DNA from: Clostridia bacterium
GTDB taxonomy: Bacteria > Bacillota > Sulfobacillia > SLMV01
DNA length: 14,721 nt
NCBI GenBank assembly: GCA_007133365.1
Contig: SLMV01000170.1
Location: forward strand, 1-14,721
Reading direction: 5' to 3'
Every line of letters starts with the position of its first letter. Position 1 is the stretch's first letter. Below the pieces are notes generated by a model. The model did no database searches, had not been told where the DNA came from, and saw nothing but the letters and a program-made list of their open reading frames with translations. Below, piece by piece: positions 6,414 to 13,654 of the stretch. The position numbers were made by a program, and so were the translations under genes.

Positions 6414-7412
6414 TCAAAAATCCAATTCGACCTCTTCTACCTTGCTCGCCAAGATGCCTAACCAGTCGCCTTGATTGATCACCGGCCAAATGTGGGCGCC
6501 ATTGAAGACCAACCCATCACGCGGCGCAACGATTTCACCCGTCCGTTCGCCCGTCAGTGGATTGTAAACGCTGGCATAAACGTCCCCTTGCTCGAGGTAG
6601 TCGCCCCATTGGCATTCTAACAACATGATGCCCGCTTTATTTCCAGCGTTGATATCACAATGAATATCATAGATTTTGGCCACCGACGATTCCGTTTCGA
6701 TCCTACCCTCCAGCATCCCCATCAACTTCATTACGTTGGTGATGCCCCGCGCCGATGCCTCCAACTGCTCCTTGCCGTTCATCATAAAATTGGCACCGCC
6801 GCCGACCTCGGGTACGATTGAGGGGATATCAAATTCTACCCGTTGATCCTTGGGAACCCCCCAATCCGGCGTCGACCGGGCGACGTGTTCCAGCCCAAAG
6901 GCCAGCGCCATGTCCCGTGATTTTGCCGCCACATCGGGATTGGAATGGTTGCCCGGGTAGATGGTATACCAGATGTGATACCGTGATTTACCGGAGTGGA
7001 TATCCACGATGGCATCAGCTCTGGGAACCAACTCATTCATAAACATCCAAGCCAATTGCTGTGACGGCGTGCCCTCCAGTGAGGGAAGGCCTTTTGCGGC
7101 ATTGAAGTTGGTATAGTCCCAGTAGATCTCACGCGTGTCGAATTCAAAACCCGAAGTGTTAAACACAGGAATCGCAAGTAGTGTTCCGTTTAGTTCTTTT
7201 GGGTCAAGTTCCCGAAGCACCTTGCCAAGCCCCAAGGTCCCCCCAATCTCACTGCCATGAACCGCTCCCATCACGAGCAGGGTCGGCCCGGGTTGAGCAC
7301 CGGACACAATGTTTAAGGGAATATGAATTGGAATCTGCGATGCCGTTCGGCTCGATTCAAGATACCCAAAAACCTTCTCCCCGGGTTTGGCTTTAACATT
7401 TCGAATTTTCAT
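6414..7412 (-). CDS. AstE/AspA-family zinc deacylase, copy 1
   Basis: The 332-residue protein belongs to the succinylglutamate desuccinylase/aspartoacylase family, zinc carboxypeptidase-fold enzymes that remove N-acyl groups from amino acids and derivatives. The zinc ligands are H52 and E55 (VHGSE) and H139 (DIHSG), and the catalytic glutamate is E202 in PEVGGG. A C-terminal beta-rich domain ends with APRDGLVF and WPVINQGDWLG. The usual D-x-x-N-L-N-R-x-F-P-G substrate loop is degenerate (DYTNFNAAKGLP), so the substrate probably differs from N-acetylaspartate or succinylglutamate. The start is ATG with GAAAGGGG upstream. It is the last gene of the operon and a paralogue of the gene at 8797-9825. 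Confidence 0.85.
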   Translation of the reverse strand: MKIRNVKAKPGEKVFGYLESSRTASQIPIHIPLNIVSGAQPGPTLLVMGAVHGSEIGGTLGLGKVLRELDPKELNGTLLAIPVFNTSGFEFDTREIYWDYTNFNAAKGLPSLEGTPSQQLAWMFMNELVPRADAIVDIHSGKSRYHIWYTIYPGNHSNPDVAAKSRDMALAFGLEHVARSTPDWGVPKDQRVEFDIPSIVPEVGGGANFMMNGKEQLEASARGITNVMKLMGMLEGRIETESSVAKIYDIHCDINAGNKAGIMLLECQWGDYLEQGDVYASVYNPLTGERTGEIVAPRDGLVFNGAHIWPVINQGDWLGILASKVEEVELDF

Positions 7413-7513
7413 TCATTCGTCCCCTTTCAACCGTTCATTTTCCTAAGTACGATCGTATCGGATGGGCGGAATGATGCACAGCCCAAGCCCTTGATCAAAG
7501 GATTACTGAGCCC

Positions 7514-8704
7514 TTACACATAACGCCATCGCATATCCCAATCGCCGCTCAAGCGAACACCGCCTTCTCTGGTGACCAGAAGGTGATCGTTGATGCTGGC
7601 AGCCCCTTTGAGTCCGGTAACGGATTCATACCCGGCAAAATATCCGGGAGATGGGGACGGATGATAATTAAAAACCATGCCCGCCTCGAGTTCAGGCGGC
7701 TCCTTCATTTCAGCACCCGCGAGGGCGTTGCCGAACGGATCGTTGTTCGCATAGGTGGGCCATTCCAGCCAGTCCATACCCTGGCCGTGAAATTCAAAAT
7801 GAGGGCGACGGGAACCGCTGAACACCCACCCATCTTCTTGGAGGCTTTCTTGAAAGACCTCAAAGAGTCGGACCATGGTGGTGCCTGGCACTGTTATTTT
7901 CCGAACCTTTTCAAAAGCCCGAAATTGGCTCGCTGCCAGGCGTTCTTCCAATTCGGTCGGATCCCGATAGGCCAGCGTGATGGTGTGCTCGTTAAAATGA
8001 CCGCTCTCATTGCATATCTCCATATGAAAAGAAAGGATCCCTTCTTGCTCGAGAATGCGATCTTCGGGCGGGTTACCATTAATGAAGATCAGCGCGTCAC
8101 GCGCTCCGTGCTCGTGAATATAACGAAGCGGCTCGGCAGAGGCCTGCCGCTCGGTCATACCAGGTTCGAAATAGGTGGCAAACCGCTCCATCGCTCCCTT
8201 GGACATGGCCCAAAGCTCCTGATATTGCTGAAGTTCCAGCGCACTTCGCTTGGCCCGCACGCGATTCATAAGGAGATCCGCATTGACCAGTTTTGCATCC
8301 GGCAATCCGGACTTGAGTATATCCGTAAGTCCAGCACCTAAGATAAACGTATATCCGGCAATACCAAGGCGCCCACGATCGAGACCGCGCCGCTTGATCT
8401 CCTCGACGATCGCAGGCGTCACGTGCCAATCGCCCCGATACTCGGTAATCCATCCTCTATCGGCAATGCGTCGGGCAACATTGCCGCTCGATAGGCAGAG
8501 CATGGGCTCATCATCGAGCGGAAACAAGATTACGCCGTCATGGCCCCATAAGTGAAAATCGGTGAGATAGCGAAAATACCCACGGCCCGTCCACCCGTGT
8601 CCCTTTCCGGCAATGAGAAGCGCATCGAACCCTTCCTTACGCATGGCTTGGCGCAACCGGTGAAATCGTTGATCACGCTCGGCCAGTGTGGCTTTTGTGC
8701 CCAT
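7514..8704 (-). CDS. M24 (pita-bread fold) protein with lost metal ligands; possible non-peptidase hydrolase
   Basis: The 396-residue protein has a creatinase-type N-terminal domain (to about residue 150) and a C-terminal M24 domain like Xaa-Pro aminopeptidase. Aligning by eye to the five metal ligands of E. coli aminopeptidase P (D, D, H, E, E) gives M228, E239, H306 (FEFHGQGMD), H348 (MVFNYHPSPS) and N372 (ASINDHLLV). Only the His is kept, with one conservative Glu. A dinuclear metal peptidase is therefore unlikely. Other M24-fold proteins work differently: creatinase, and EutD/DoeA, which hydrolyses ectoine through a covalent Glu intermediate. E229 or E239 could be such a residue. ATG at 8704 is chosen for its AAGGAGG; an in-frame start at 8770 adds a poorly plausible leader. 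It lies between the two deacylase genes. Confidence 0.82.
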   Translation of the reverse strand: MGTKATLAERDQRFHRLRQAMRKEGFDALLIAGKGHGWTGRGYFRYLTDFHLWGHDGVILFPLDDEPMLCLSSGNVARRIADRGWITEYRGDWHVTPAIVEEIKRRGLDRGRLGIAGYTFILGAGLTDILKSGLPDAKLVNADLLMNRVRAKRSALELQQYQELWAMSKGAMERFATYFEPGMTERQASAEPLRYIHEHGARDALIFINGNPPEDRILEQEGILSFHMEICNESGHFNEHTITLAYRDPTELEERLAASQFRAFEKVRKITVPGTTMVRLFEVFQESLQEDGWVFSGSRRPHFEFHGQGMDWLEWPTYANNDPFGNALAGAEMKEPPELEAGMVFNYHPSPSPGYFAGYESVTGLKGAASINDHLLVTREGGVRLSGDWDMRWRYV

Positions 8705-8720
8705 TATTCCTCCTTCACTA

Positions 8721-8762
8721 GGTGGGGATATAAGCCTTATCGCGGAGACCCGGATCCCCACC
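8721..8762 (-). repeat. Perfect 9+9 bp inverted repeat before the M24 gene
   Basis: GGTGGGGAT (8721-8729) and ATCCCCACC (8754-8762) flank a 24-nt interval, immediately upstream of the AAGGAGG of the M24 gene and within the 92-bp gap after the upstream deacylase. In RNA it could form a stem next to the ribosome binding site and tune translation within the operon, or stabilise the downstream message. It has no U tract, so it is not a terminator. Confidence 0.6.
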
Positions 8763-8796
8763 GAAACCAATGATTACATCAACTGCTCTTGGCATT

Positions 8797-9825
8797 CTAA
8801 TCGTCCAGCGAGACCCTCTCAATCTTATCCGACAATGCTGCCAGCCAAACATGCTGCCCGACAGCGGGCCATACCTGACCGGCATTAAGGACATATCCAT
8901 CCCCCGGTGCTCGGATCTCATCAATGAGTTCCCCGGTATAAGGGTGGTAGATCTTAGCGTAGATCTCACCCTTCTTGACAAATTCACCTCGGTCAAACTG
9001 GAGTTCCAAAAAACCAGCACGGATACCGGTGGACATGGTATGAGTCGCGTCGACGAGGTCCACCGAATCATGGTCGAGGCAAATTTCACCCGCCATGATG
9101 CCCATTTTCTTCATGACGTTCTTAATGCCTTGGGCACATAAATCGACGAGGTGATGTCCTTGGTTTAAGAAGTTGGGTCCGCCCCCCATCTCTGGAAGAA
9201 TATAAGGGATTCCACGCCGATTGCATACATCCTTGAAACCGCCCGGTTTCTGGGGTCCCCAGGGGGTTGATCGCCAGATTTCGCGAAGACCGAAGGCCTT
9301 GGCAAGTTCCAATGATCGCTGATAGACCTCTTCGTGGTCGGGATCATAAGTACATATGGTGTAAAAGGGATAAGACGTCCCGCGCCCCGAATGAATATCA
9401 ATCACGGCATCGGCTTGGGGCAGCAATTCGTTGAGATAGAGCCAGGCCAACTGCTGAGACGGGGTTCCATCCGGTGAGGCATTCGGTGCCTCGCCACCAA
9501 TCATTCCGGACATTCCCTGATCGTGGTCATCCCAGGCATTGGTCCGCCGGAAGAATTCAAAACCAGCGGTATTGGCCACGGGAACCAGGATCAGTGTCCC
9601 CTTTAGCTCGTTCGGATCGACTTCACGAAGAATCTTACCGATTCCCAAAGACCCCACGATTTCGGCTCCATGAACTGCCGCCAAAACCAGGAGTGTCGGC
9701 CCGTCTTCCCGACCACAGAGGATATTGACGGGCATGTGAACGGGTAATTGTGACATGGTGCGGCTCGTTTCCAAAAACCCAAAGACCTTTTCGCCGGGTT
9801 TTGCGCTAAGAGTTCCTATCTGCAT
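8797..9825 (-). CDS. AstE/AspA-family zinc deacylase, copy 2
   Basis: This 342-residue deacylase is a paralogue of the gene at 6414-7412; both begin with a nearly identical pattern (A-K-P-G-E-K-V-F-G followed by an E-[ST]-S-R-T helix). Zinc ligands are H52 and E55 (VHGAE) and H145 (DIHSG); the catalytic Glu is E212 in PEMGGG. The segment between them differs from copy 1: it has no NFN-like motif and carries an insertion of about six residues (NAWDDHDQGMSGMIG region), which suggests a different substrate. ATG at 9825 is preferred over an in-frame start at 9855 because it aligns with copy 1 and has GAAAGGGG at the same distance. It is the first gene of the three-gene operon. Confidence 0.85.
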   Translation of the reverse strand: MQIGTLSAKPGEKVFGFLETSRTMSQLPVHMPVNILCGREDGPTLLVLAAVHGAEIVGSLGIGKILREVDPNELKGTLILVPVANTAGFEFFRRTNAWDDHDQGMSGMIGGEAPNASPDGTPSQQLAWLYLNELLPQADAVIDIHSGRGTSYPFYTICTYDPDHEEVYQRSLELAKAFGLREIWRSTPWGPQKPGGFKDVCNRRGIPYILPEMGGGPNFLNQGHHLVDLCAQGIKNVMKKMGIMAGEICLDHDSVDLVDATHTMSTGIRAGFLELQFDRGEFVKKGEIYAKIYHPYTGELIDEIRAPGDGYVLNAGQVWPAVGQHVWLAALSDKIERVSLDD

Positions 9826-9841
9826 GATGCGCCCCTTTCTT

Positions 9842-9856
9842 GGTGCCGTTGGCACC
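9842..9856 (-). repeat. Small hairpin just upstream of the deacylase copy 2 ribosome binding site
   Basis: GGTGCC and GGCACC form a perfect 6-bp stem around a 3-nt loop, a few bases before GAAAGGGG in the minus-strand transcript. It could influence ribosome access or mRNA stability. At this size, chance is possible. Confidence 0.4.
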
Positions 9857-10201
9857 CGGGTTCCTCTCTGTCAATTCCATTTCGCTCGTCTTGGCCGTCA
9901 TCCTCCGTTATCCTTCCGTCTCGAACACCCGACACGCCATACGCGTGATCGACGAAATGCCCCTCTCCGGTCAAAAATTCGATCTAAATTTTTGAGAAAA
10001 GCATCCCGCCTGCCCCCATCTGACGATGCCAGCTTTGCTTTATTTTGAGAAAGAAGCGCCATTCATTGATTGCCACCTGTCGCGTCTCAGCATCCTTGCT
10101 CTCGGGGTCAGAGAATTGCAAAGCAACGAATCACAGCGCTAATCCATTTCATCAACACTATTTTCGTTGTACGCTCATCAATTCCTTGGCACATCGAAAT
10201 A

Positions 10202-10262
10202 TTGACTAGATCTTTCCTTTCCCTTTATTCGATTTGCCAGAATCAAGAAAAATATTTACGAT
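10202..10262 (+). promoter_or_regulatory. Candidate promoters for the beta-eliminating lyase
   Basis: Two sigma-A-like pairs are visible, each with a 17-bp spacer: TTGACT (10202-10207) with TTATTC (10225-10230), and TTGCCA (10234-10239) with TACGAT (10257-10262). Either gives a short leader before the AAAGGTGA ribosome binding site and the ATG at 10299. The sequence alone does not decide between them. Confidence 0.4.
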
Positions 10263-10298
10263 ATTAAAGAATGAAATTTTGGGAAAGGTGATCAATCA

Positions 10299-11747
10299 AT
10301 GCCCGACGTCCCTTTTTTCTATGGTAATGATGTTCCTCTCGAAATGCACAAAGTGCGAATCGTCCAGAAACTCAACTTCCCCAACGTCGACCAACGATTA
10401 GATGCTATGCGAGCGGCCGGCAACAACACATTTTTACTCAATAATCGTGATATCTTTTTGGACATGCTTAGCGATAGTGGCGTGAATGCCATGAGTGATC
10501 GGCAACTTGCGGCCATGATGCAAGCGGATGACAGTTATGCGGGATCGGAGACGTTCGCCCGGCTGGATACCGTGATGCAAGATATCTTTGGAAAAAAATA
10601 TTTCTTGCCAGCTCATCAGGGGCGGGCCTGTGAAAACATTCTATCGCAACTCTTGGTAACGCCCGGATCCGTCGTGCCCACCAACTATCATTTCACCACC
10701 AGCAAGGCCCACATCGTAATCAACGGTGGTGAAATGGCAGAAATCTTGATTGATGAAGGGCTCGATGTTAACAACACCCACCCCTTCAAAGGCAATATTG
10801 ATATCAAGAAACTTCGCAACGTCATTGATGATTTTGGACCCGAAAAGGTCGCTTTTGTTCGCCTCGAGGCCGGAACCAACTTGATTGGCGGGCAACCCTT
10901 CTCCCTCGCCAACATGCGAGAGGTTCGTGAGGTTTGTGATGCCTTTGGCCTTTTGATCGTGCTTGATGCCAGTTTGCTGGCAGATAATCTCTATTTTATT
11001 AAGACAAAAGAAGATATGTGTGACGGGATGTCGATCCGAGAGATTACGCGAGAAATCTCGGACTTATCGGACATCATCTATTTCTCCGCTCGCAAACTCG
11101 GATGTGCCCGGGGCGGCGGCCTTTGTCTTGATGATCCCGATCTTTATGCTCGCTTGCGGGAATACATTCCGCTGTATGAAGGGTTTCTTACCTACGGTGG
11201 GATGTCGGTTCGAGAGATGGAAGCCCTGGCGGTTGGCCTAGAGGAAACCATGGACATGGACATGATTTCACAGGGTCCCCACTTCATCGGGCACATGGTC
11301 CAAATGTTAGATTCCGAAGGCGTTCCCGTCGTCAAGCCGGCAGGAGGCCTCGGTTGCCATTTGAACGCCATGGAATTCGTCAAACACATCCCTCAAACTG
11401 AATATCCCGCCGGCGCTCTGGCTGCCGCCCTTTATATTGTCAGCGGAGTCCGCGGGATGGAACGGGGGACCCTTTCTGAGCAGCGCGATGAAGGCGGGGA
11501 GGAAACGCTGGCCCATATGGAACTTCTGCGCCTAGCGCTTCCGCGTCGAGTTTTCACGCTGTCACAGATTCATTATGCCGTTGATCGCATTCGGTGGCTC
11601 TTTGCCAATCGGGAGCTCATTGGCGGACTTCGCTTTACAGAAGAACCCGATGTGCTGCGGTTTTTCTTTGGTCGTTTGGCAACGACCTCCGACTGGCAGG
11701 ATGAACTCGTGGCTAAATTTAAGGCGGATTTCGGTAGCAATTGCTAG
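10299..11747 (+). CDS. Tyrosine phenol-lyase/tryptophanase-family beta-eliminating lyase with an altered PLP site
   Basis: The 482-residue PLP enzyme is alignable over its length with tyrosine phenol-lyase (TPL) and tryptophanase, which split aromatic amino acids into the ring compound, pyruvate and ammonia. Substrate-ring positions are TPL-like: T133 (TPL T124; Asp in TnaA), R389 in MERG (TPL R381; Ile in TnaA) and F455 in LRFF (TPL F448; His in TnaA). Q107/R109, Y80, N194, Y299, the PLP lysine K266 and the carboxylate arginine R416 are kept. However, the TPL R217 position is L226, the first Lys of the KK pair is R265, and the cation-site Asn262 position is R271. It may therefore act on another beta-substituted amino acid. 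AAAGGTGA precedes the ATG. It is divergent from the deacylase operon. Confidence 0.85.
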   Translation: MPDVPFFYGNDVPLEMHKVRIVQKLNFPNVDQRLDAMRAAGNNTFLLNNRDIFLDMLSDSGVNAMSDRQLAAMMQADDSYAGSETFARLDTVMQDIFGKKYFLPAHQGRACENILSQLLVTPGSVVPTNYHFTTSKAHIVINGGEMAEILIDEGLDVNNTHPFKGNIDIKKLRNVIDDFGPEKVAFVRLEAGTNLIGGQPFSLANMREVREVCDAFGLLIVLDASLLADNLYFIKTKEDMCDGMSIREITREISDLSDIIYFSARKLGCARGGGLCLDDPDLYARLREYIPLYEGFLTYGGMSVREMEALAVGLEETMDMDMISQGPHFIGHMVQMLDSEGVPVVKPAGGLGCHLNAMEFVKHIPQTEYPAGALAAALYIVSGVRGMERGTLSEQRDEGGEETLAHMELLRLALPRRVFTLSQIHYAVDRIRWLFANRELIGGLRFTEEPDVLRFFFGRLATTSDWQDELVAKFKADFGSNC

Positions 11748-11782
11748 TGATTCGAACGCGCAGCTGGCATTAGCAAACAAAG

Positions 11783-11820
11783 GGAGCGCCCCGAATCAGC
11801 CCGGGACGCTCCTCTTCTTT
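11783..11820 (+). terminator. Terminator between the convergent lyase and binding-protein genes
   Basis: GGAGCG (11783-11788) pairs with CGCTCC (11807-11812), extended inward by CCCG/CGGG, and is followed by TCTTCTTT on the plus strand. On the minus strand the same hairpin is followed by CTTTGTTTGC. It probably serves both converging genes, better for the plus-strand lyase. Confidence 0.7.
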
Positions 11821-11846
11821 CCTACCCATGGTTCCTTTGCGTCAGG

Positions 11847-13514
11847 TTACTCGGCTTTCTTAATATCCTGACCCCAAAGATCACCATCAAAGCGCGGTTC
11901 GTATTCAACGCGGTCCGACATGCCCCACAAGCTACTGTGCTGGAATAGGCCTGTCGTAAGGTTATTGTCGGCCATTATTTCACTGGCCTCGTGATACGCT
12001 TCGATCCGTTCCTCTTCCGGGGTTCTGGAATCCCAAGCGGCTTCGAGTAGCGGGTCGAGATCCTCACTGACTTCCTCGGGGAATTTGCCATAGCGTTGCA
12101 TCCGTTCTTCGTCACTATGATACTGGCGGGTGCCAAAGAACGGGTTCATGTTGCCACCGAGATCGTTTAACATCAGTTCCTGCGAGTTAATCGGGAAGTA
12201 GATCTCCGACTGGAACGTGGTTTCGTCTTTGAGTCTCAAGTCCACTTCGAATCCCGCCTCTTCCAATCGCATTTCGATGATGCGGGCGAGATCTCCGTAG
12301 GGATAGTCTTCACGCGCATGGAAGGTTAACGATGGCGCCTCGCCAGCATCAAGGTCATAGCCGGCGTCTTCCATCAATTCGCGTGCACGCTCCGGATCAT
12401 AGAGATTGGCATCTTCGCCCCAAAGGTCAGGATTGCCTTCGGGAAGCGGTTGGAAAATGCGGGCACGGAACGCTTCGCCTTCTCCTCCGACGTAATCGCG
12501 AAGCTCGTATTTATCGATTGATTTCTCCACAGCACGGCGAATTCTCACGTCTTCCGTGGCAAATTCTTTGCCGTAAAGTTCATGATCTTCGTCCCATTCC
12601 GGATTGGGTCCTCGTCGTTGGTTGAGAAAGAACCCGGTATCGGTGGGTTGCCATTCGGTGCTTGTGCCGGGGTTGTCGTCAATACGTTCTTGGTCTTGGG
12701 GCATGATGTCATAGACGATATCTACACCGCCGGTCAGCAATTCGGCCACACGGGTCGATGCTTCTGGGATGATGCGGACTTCGTATTCTTCAAAGTCCGG
12801 TAGCTCGCCCCAGTAGTCGTCGTTTCGTGTAAAGAGCACGTGTTCGTCACGCACCCATTCCTCCATCTTGTAAGGGCCTGAGCCCATGGGCTCACGGTGC
12901 ACCCCGTCGACCCCGACGTCTTCGAAGTAGGCTTTGCTCACGATGCCAGCACCGTTATTCTGTTGGGAAATCTTGTAGTGCTTTAAAGCATCGGGGGTCT
13001 CGGAGGTGAAATCGACAGTAAACTCATCGACGACTTCAATGTCCGCAATCCAGTCGGCATACTGGGCGCGGAGAATATATTCTTCTTCGGTACCATCGAG
13101 GATCCGCTGGTAGTGATGTGCCACATCTTCGGCCGTTAGCTGGGTACCGTCGTGGAAATAGACATCGTCACGAAGGTGAAAGCGCGTGGTGTATTCGTCA
13201 ATTTGCTCCCACTCGGTCGCCAGTTGGGGCACCCATTCAGCACCATCCGCGGAACGCTTGTGCAAATAATCATAAGCATTTTGCGTGACTTGTTCCGGAT
13301 CCGTCAGCCAGCACTGCGGTGGATCCCAAGATCCAACGTCTTGTGCTTGTGCATGAACGACACGATCCGGATCATCCGGTTCCGGCGCGGGATCATCAGG
13401 ATCGATCGGATCAGGGTCTGGGTCAGGATCGACATCTTCGGCCGGACATCCGACCAGAACGAAACCGACTATCATCAAGAGAACGATCAAGATAGATAGT
13501 CTTTTGAAATTCAT
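11847..13514 (-). CDS. ABC-type peptide/solute-binding lipoprotein (family 5), orphan
   Basis: The 555-residue protein has a lipoprotein signal peptide: MNFKRLS, a hydrophobic core and lipobox LVGC with C23 as the acylated residue. An acidic Asp-Pro repeat linker (residues about 25-50) follows, then a family-5 extracellular solute-binding domain. Typical features are ATEWEQIDEYTTRFHLRDDVYFHDGTQLTAEDV, the GSGPYKMEEWVRDEHVLFTRNDDYWG-type segment and REDYPYGDLARIIEMRLEEAGFEV. The family delivers oligopeptides, nickel or other solutes to an ABC permease. The protein is unusually rich in Asp and Glu, as in haloadapted exported proteins. No permease or ATPase genes adjoin it: its 3-prime neighbour converges on it and its 5-prime neighbour is divergent. 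The Shine-Dalgarno is moderate (GAAGGGA, long spacer). Confidence 0.9.
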   Translation of the reverse strand: MNFKRLSILIVLLMIVGFVLVGCPAEDVDPDPDPDPIDPDDPAPEPDDPDRVVHAQAQDVGSWDPPQCWLTDPEQVTQNAYDYLHKRSADGAEWVPQLATEWEQIDEYTTRFHLRDDVYFHDGTQLTAEDVAHHYQRILDGTEEEYILRAQYADWIADIEVVDEFTVDFTSETPDALKHYKISQQNNGAGIVSKAYFEDVGVDGVHREPMGSGPYKMEEWVRDEHVLFTRNDDYWGELPDFEEYEVRIIPEASTRVAELLTGGVDIVYDIMPQDQERIDDNPGTSTEWQPTDTGFFLNQRRGPNPEWDEDHELYGKEFATEDVRIRRAVEKSIDKYELRDYVGGEGEAFRARIFQPLPEGNPDLWGEDANLYDPERARELMEDAGYDLDAGEAPSLTFHAREDYPYGDLARIIEMRLEEAGFEVDLRLKDETTFQSEIYFPINSQELMLNDLGGNMNPFFGTRQYHSDEERMQRYGKFPEEVSEDLDPLLEAAWDSRTPEEERIEAYHEASEIMADNNLTTGLFQHSSLWGMSDRVEYEPRFDGDLWGQDIKKAE

Positions 13515-13606
13515 AAACCCACATCATTCCCTTCTTTTTTGGTCACTTCGTCAAGCAGTTCATTCCTTCGAGGTCTTCGTTGTCAAGAGCAATCGGCACT
13601 TACCAA

Positions 13607-13645
13607 AATAGTACTTCCCGACCGTGATTCGCGGAAAGTACCATT
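13607..13645 (-). repeat. Leader stem-loop upstream of the solute-binding lipoprotein gene
   Basis: In minus-strand RNA, AATGGTACTTTCC (13645-13633) pairs over 13 positions with GGGAAGTACTATT (13619-13607) around a 13-nt loop, using two G-U pairs. On the plus strand the same two positions would be A-C mismatches, so the full stem forms only in the minus-strand transcript. That favours an RNA role in the leader of the binding-protein gene over a DNA operator. Confidence 0.5.
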
Positions 13646-13654
13646 TGCCGGGGA

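Larger units (their letters stand above)
9826..10298. promoter_or_regulatory. 473-bp divergent intergenic region with a 25-bp palindromic operator candidate
   Basis: The region separates the deacylase operon (minus) from the beta-eliminating lyase (plus), and I see no gene in it. Its clearest feature is a perfect inverted repeat, TCAAAAATT (9972-9980) and AATTTTTGA (9988-9996), with a 7-bp centre. That size and symmetry fit a dimeric transcription factor. It lies about 147 bp before the deacylase start and about 300 bp before the lyase start, and could control both. No regulator gene is encoded next to it. A promoter for the minus-strand operon must lie here, but I could not pick a convincing -35/-10 pair. 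Confidence 0.55.

Noticed and set aside
7583..8341. 252-codon plus-strand frame
   Set aside because: It is antisense to the M24 gene, whose family identity and ribosome binding site are clear.
7514..8704. Assigning the M24 protein directly as ectoine hydrolase (doeA/eutD)
   Set aside because: Fold and neighbourhood fit, but I see no clear EutD-specific sequence pattern, and an ectoine transporter, DoeC/DoeD or EutB/EutC genes are absent from the window.
10299..11747. Assigning the lyase as tryptophanase (tnaA)
   Set aside because: The three ring-binding positions are TPL-like, there is no tnaC-type leader peptide that I can support, and PLP-site residues differ from both enzymes.
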